NCBI GenBank assembly: GCA_903929535.1
Contig: CAIYVC010000162.1
Coordinates: forward strand, 1 to 43,468
Origin: an uncultured Caulobacteraceae bacterium
GTDB lineage: Bacteria; Pseudomonadota; Alphaproteobacteria; Caulobacterales; Caulobacteraceae
Direction: 5' to 3'
DNA length: 43,468 nt
Position numbers and translations under genes: made by a program. The notes beneath the pieces are model-generated. The model saw only the letters and a list, made by a program, of their open reading frames with translations. It did not search any database and was not told the DNA's origin. Shown here one piece after another: positions 40,478 through 43,468 of the stretch (its first letter is position 1; each line of letters begins with the position of its first letter).

Positions 40478-43273
40478 TCACTCGGTCTTGAGAAACTCGG
40501 CCGTCGCCTCGATCGCTTCGACCAGCCCCACGCGCTTCAGCTCCACGCCTTCGGGCAGGCTGGAGAACAGCCGCGTCGGGGCGGCGGCGTCGAGCATGAC
40601 GAACACGCCCTTGTCGTCGGCGCGGCGGATCAGGCGGCCGAAGGCCTGGGAGACGCGGGCGCGGGCGATGGCGTCGTCATAGCCCTTGCCGCCGAACCGC
40701 TGGCGGCGGGCCTTGTGCAGGATGTCGGGACGGGGCCAGGGCACCCGGTCGAACACCAGCAAGCGCAGCGAGCGGCCCGGCACGTCTACACCATCCCTGA
40801 CGGCATCGGTGCCGAACAGGCAGCTGTTCTCCTCGGCGCGGAAGATGTCGACCAGGGCCCCGACCTCCAGCGGATCGACGTGCTGGGCGTAGAGCGGCAG
40901 GCCTTTTTCAGCCAGCGGGGCCGCCAGCCGGTCGTAGACGGCGCGCAGGCGGCGGATGGCGGTGAACAGGCCCAGCCCCCCGCCCCCAGCGGCCAAGAAA
41001 AGTTCGCGCATGGCGGCGGCGACCTGGCGCGGGTCTTCCCTGCCGACATCGGTGACAACGAAGGCGCGGGCGTTCTTGGCGTAGTCGAAGGGCGACGCCA
41101 GCTTCAGGGTCTTGGGCCGGTCGGGCAGGCGGGCGGCGCCGGTGCGCATCTCGGCCAGGGCGAAGGGATCGTCCAGCGCCGGATCGGCCAGGGTCGCGCT
41201 GGTCACCAGCACCCCGTGCGCGGGGGCCAGCACCGCCGCGCGCAGCGGCTCGGTCGGGTCGACCCAATGGCGGCGGTAGGCGGCGTCCACCACCCGGCCA
41301 AAGGCGTAGGTGGACTCGAACCAGTCGACGAAATCGGGGTCGTCTTCGGAGTCCTCGTCGATGGCCCGCAGCATCGAGCGCCAGGCCGGCAGGGTCATGC
41401 GCGCGCGGCGGTCCAGGCCCCGCAACGCGCCCTCGATCCGCCCGCGTTCGCTCGGCGGCAGGGTCTCGGCCTCCTCGTCGAGGATGTCTTCCAGATGGCG
41501 CGCCAGGGCCAGCAGCGGCGCCTCGATCTCGGCCAGGGCGCGGGCGGCGGCGCGAGCGGTCTCGCGCACCAGATCGAGCGCCGGGCGGGCGGCGCATTCC
41601 TGGCCCATGTCGGAAGGCTCGGCGCGGGCGCGCAGCTGCTCGATCACGGTGACCAGGAACTGCTCGATGGGGCCGATCGGATTGACCTCGCCGGTCGCCG
41701 GCGCGATGCGCCCGGACCACTGCTCGCCTGGCAGAGCGGCGGCGCCGCGGATCGCCTGGTGCAGGCTCTGCTTGGCGTCCTCGCGGTCGCCCAGCATATC
41801 CATCAGCCGCTGCTCCAGCCCGCGGCCCCGGCGGCCCCGGCCCTCGGGACCACGGATCCAGCGGCGCAGCTCGGCGGTCTCCTGGCCGGACAGGGCAGCG
41901 GAAAAGGCGCTGTCGGCGGCGTCGAACAGGTGGTGGCCTTCGTCGAACACAATCCGTTTCAGAGAGGTCGACTCGCCGTCGGTCTTGCCGCCCCGCGCCG
42001 CGCGGGCGCCGTCGAAGGCGGCCTGGGTCAGAACCAGGGCATGGTTGGCGATGACGATGTCGGCCCGCTTGGACGCCCGCACCGACTTTTCGATGAAACA
42101 CGCCCGATAATGCAGGCAGCCGGCGTGGATGCATTCCCCGCGCCGGTCCACCAGGTTGGCGGCGCTGGCCTGGGCCCCGGCGCCGACCGCGAACAGGGTC
42201 GGCAGCCAGGCGGGGAAGTCGCCGCCGGTCATGTCGCCGTCGCGGGTGGCGCGGGCCCAGCGGGCGGCGAGCGCCATGCCGATCAGGTCGCCGTTGCCCA
42301 GTTGTGCAGCGTTCACCGCTTCCTGCAGATTGAGCAGGCAGAGGTAGTTCTCGCGGCCCTTGCGGACCACGGCCTTGCGCGCACGGATGGCGGGGTCGGG
42401 ATAGATGGCGTGGCTCTCGCGCTCGATCTGGCGCTGCAGGGCGCGGGTGTAGGTGGAGACCCAGACGGCGGGGCCGTTGGCCTCGGCCCAGAGGCTGGCG
42501 GGGGCCAGATAGGCCATGGTCTTGCCAACCCCGGTGCCGGCCTCGGCCAGCATCATGCGCGGCTCGCCCTCGCGCTCGCGCGGCTGGAAGGCGTAGGCGG
42601 CCTCGCCGGCGAACTCCGCCTGGGTCGGGCGCGCTTCGTCCAGGCCCGCGCGGGCCAGCAGCTCCAACAGCCGCGCCCTGGCCGCCTCGGGCTCGATGGG
42701 CTTGGTGCCGGATTCGCCCGGCGGCGCCTGGTCCTCCCACTCGGGAATGCGGCCCCAGACCTCCAGGCCCGAACCCCGGAAACCGTCGCGCACGGGCTTG
42801 GAGCGGAGGGCGGTGATCACGGCCGGACCCCAGGACCAGCCGACGCGGCCCATGGTCTCGGCCAGGGCGAGGGCTTCTTCGCGGGTGGGCCAGGGCTGGT
42901 CGGCGATCTCGGTCAGGAGCTGGCGGGCGGCGAGCTGCAGGGTCGCGGCCTGTTCGGCGGCGGTCTTGGGCTCGGGCAGGCCGAGGGCCTGGGCCAGACC
43001 GACGGCGGAGGGGGCGGTGAAGCGGGCCGGACGGACGAAGGCGTAGAGCTCCAGCGCGTCGAACAGGTCGCGCGAGCGCGGCGGCGCCGACAGGCCCATG
43101 CGCCGGGCGGTCAGGCTGGCGTGGGCCACCAGCACCGAGGACTGCTCCATCAGCTCACGGGCGTCGGGCGGACGCACGGCGCGGGCGCCCGCGCCATCGG
43201 CGATGGCGCACTTGGGGCCCGGCAGGACCACCAGGGCGGGCGCGAGATCGAGGGCGGAGGAGAGCGCGTTCAC
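40478..43273 (-). CDS. DinG-family iron–sulfur DNA helicase
   Basis: 931 residues. Walker A GTGVGKT (246-252), DEGH box (VFDEGHHLFDAADSAF), iron–sulfur cysteines in ENYLCLLN, ECIHAGCLHYRACF, motif V/VI text (DGVDVPGRSLRLLVFDRVPW, SQAFGRLIRRADDKG). This is an XPD-like superfamily 2 helicase of DNA repair. The first about 170 residues look like a decayed DnaQ exonuclease domain (VLVAHASLTARRMGL, RDLFDALELYAFVRPARFTA) without the DEDD acids. Divergent from a ligase-associated helicase gene. Confidence 0.9.
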   Translation of the reverse strand: MNALSSALDLAPALVVLPGPKCAIADGAGARAVRPPDARELMEQSSVLVAHASLTARRMGLSAPPRSRDLFDALELYAFVRPARFTAPSAVGLAQALGLPEPKTAAEQAATLQLAARQLLTEIADQPWPTREEALALAETMGRVGWSWGPAVITALRSKPVRDGFRGSGLEVWGRIPEWEDQAPPGESGTKPIEPEAARARLLELLARAGLDEARPTQAEFAGEAAYAFQPREREGEPRMMLAEAGTGVGKTMAYLAPASLWAEANGPAVWVSTYTRALQRQIERESHAIYPDPAIRARKAVVRKGRENYLCLLNLQEAVNAAQLGNGDLIGMALAARWARATRDGDMTGGDFPAWLPTLFAVGAGAQASAANLVDRRGECIHAGCLHYRACFIEKSVRASKRADIVIANHALVLTQAAFDGARAARGGKTDGESTSLKRIVFDEGHHLFDAADSAFSAALSGQETAELRRWIRGPEGRGRRGRGLEQRLMDMLGDREDAKQSLHQAIRGAAALPGEQWSGRIAPATGEVNPIGPIEQFLVTVIEQLRARAEPSDMGQECAARPALDLVRETARAAARALAEIEAPLLALARHLEDILDEEAETLPPSERGRIEGALRGLDRRARMTLPAWRSMLRAIDEDSEDDPDFVDWFESTYAFGRVVDAAYRRHWVDPTEPLRAAVLAPAHGVLVTSATLADPALDDPFALAEMRTGAARLPDRPKTLKLASPFDYAKNARAFVVTDVGREDPRQVAAAMRELFLAAGGGGLGLFTAIRRLRAVYDRLAAPLAEKGLPLYAQHVDPLEVGALVDIFRAEENSCLFGTDAVRDGVDVPGRSLRLLVFDRVPWPRPDILHKARRQRFGGKGYDDAIARARVSQAFGRLIRRADDKGVFVMLDAAAPTRLFSSLPEGVELKRVGLVEAIEATAEFLKTE

Positions 43274-43336
43274 GACTCTCTAGGTAGCCGCTTCACGGAT
43301 GAAACGGAACAGGAACATGCTATATGCGAGATCACG

Positions 43337-43468
43337 ATGCTGGCCGAAACCATCCCTGCCGATCTGGACGTCCTGCCCCCGCGCTTCATGGCGTGGTTCG
43401 ACGGCCGTGGCTGGTCGCCGCGCCGGCATCAGCTGGAGATGGTGGACAAGGCGCGGGCGGGATCGAGC
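43337..43468 (+). CDS. Ligase-associated DEXH-box helicase (5' end only)
   Basis: The 44 codons before the window edge read LPPRFMAWFDGRGWSPRRHQ and then LEMVDKARAGSS, the conserved opening of the ligase-associated DNA damage response helicase (Lhr-like), just before Walker A. It normally sits with an ATP-dependent DNA ligase and a metallophosphoesterase, expected beyond the window. Confidence 0.75.
   Translation, partial: MLAETIPADLDVLPPRFMAWFDGRGWSPRRHQLEMVDKARAGSS

Noticed and set aside
1-43468. CRISPR array or insertion sequence
   Set aside because: No regularly spaced repeats and no transposase-like frame seen anywhere in the window.

Overview
This is high-GC DNA with short intergenic gaps and many ATGA stop/start overlaps. 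The gene content (chorismate mutase–hisC–tyrA order, DUF2125 protein, Coq7/DsbB neighbours, a large TonB receptor, ligase-associated helicase) suggests an alphaproteobacterium close to Caulobacteraceae (Caulobacter or Phenylobacterium). This placement comes from gene content alone.

Region 1 (1–14,560) looks catabolic and respiratory. A cut-off planctomycete-type cytochrome/DUF1549 lipoprotein gene faces a LysR regulator across a structured 380-base gap. An alpha/beta hydrolase and a 946-residue TonB receptor follow, the receptor closed by a strong terminator. On the minus strand a tightly overlapping operon encodes a Tat-exported small subunit, an FAD GMC dehydrogenase, a tri-haem cytochrome c, an outer-membrane porin and a c556-like cytochrome: together, substrate entry, periplasmic oxidation and electron delivery. 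Next come a BtuCDF/FecBCD-type importer and a 71-residue unknown protein.

Region 2 (14,771–21,107) is housekeeping: a CHASE3 histidine kinase with a CheY-like regulator, a Gre-like factor with an atypical tip, Coq7, DsbB, a DedA/YqaA membrane protein, a secreted esterase and a cysteine-cluster protein.

Region 3 (about 21,167–30,717) is an integrated and partly decayed island. It begins at a tRNA-Leu(CAA) gene that stops dead in its anticodon loop. A tyrosine recombinase, a 59-residue protein, a broken ubiquitin-like operon (a coiled-coil plus multiubiquitin-type domain running out of frame into the last part of a DUF6527 protein), a divergent Xre–ImmA pair and an acetyltransferase fragment follow. 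Then comes a copper-type module: two-component system, multicopper oxidase, outer-membrane barrel and cytochrome b561. The far end has a truncated AlbA_2 (Schlafen-type) gene and an intact tRNA-Leu(CAA) in the opposite orientation.

Region 4 (30,790–43,468) returns to chromosomal genes: a few unknowns, a SnoaL/NTF2-like protein, a lipoprotein, a ChaC-type cyclotransferase, DUF2125, the aromatic amino acid operon ending in a zinc CDF exporter with a very His/Asp-rich head, a split chromate transporter, a DinG-type iron–sulfur helicase, and the first codons of a ligase-associated DEXH helicase.

The most unusual content is the ubiquitin-like relic with its Xre–ImmA neighbour and palindromic control region, together with the split and replacement tRNA-Leu arrangement around the island.
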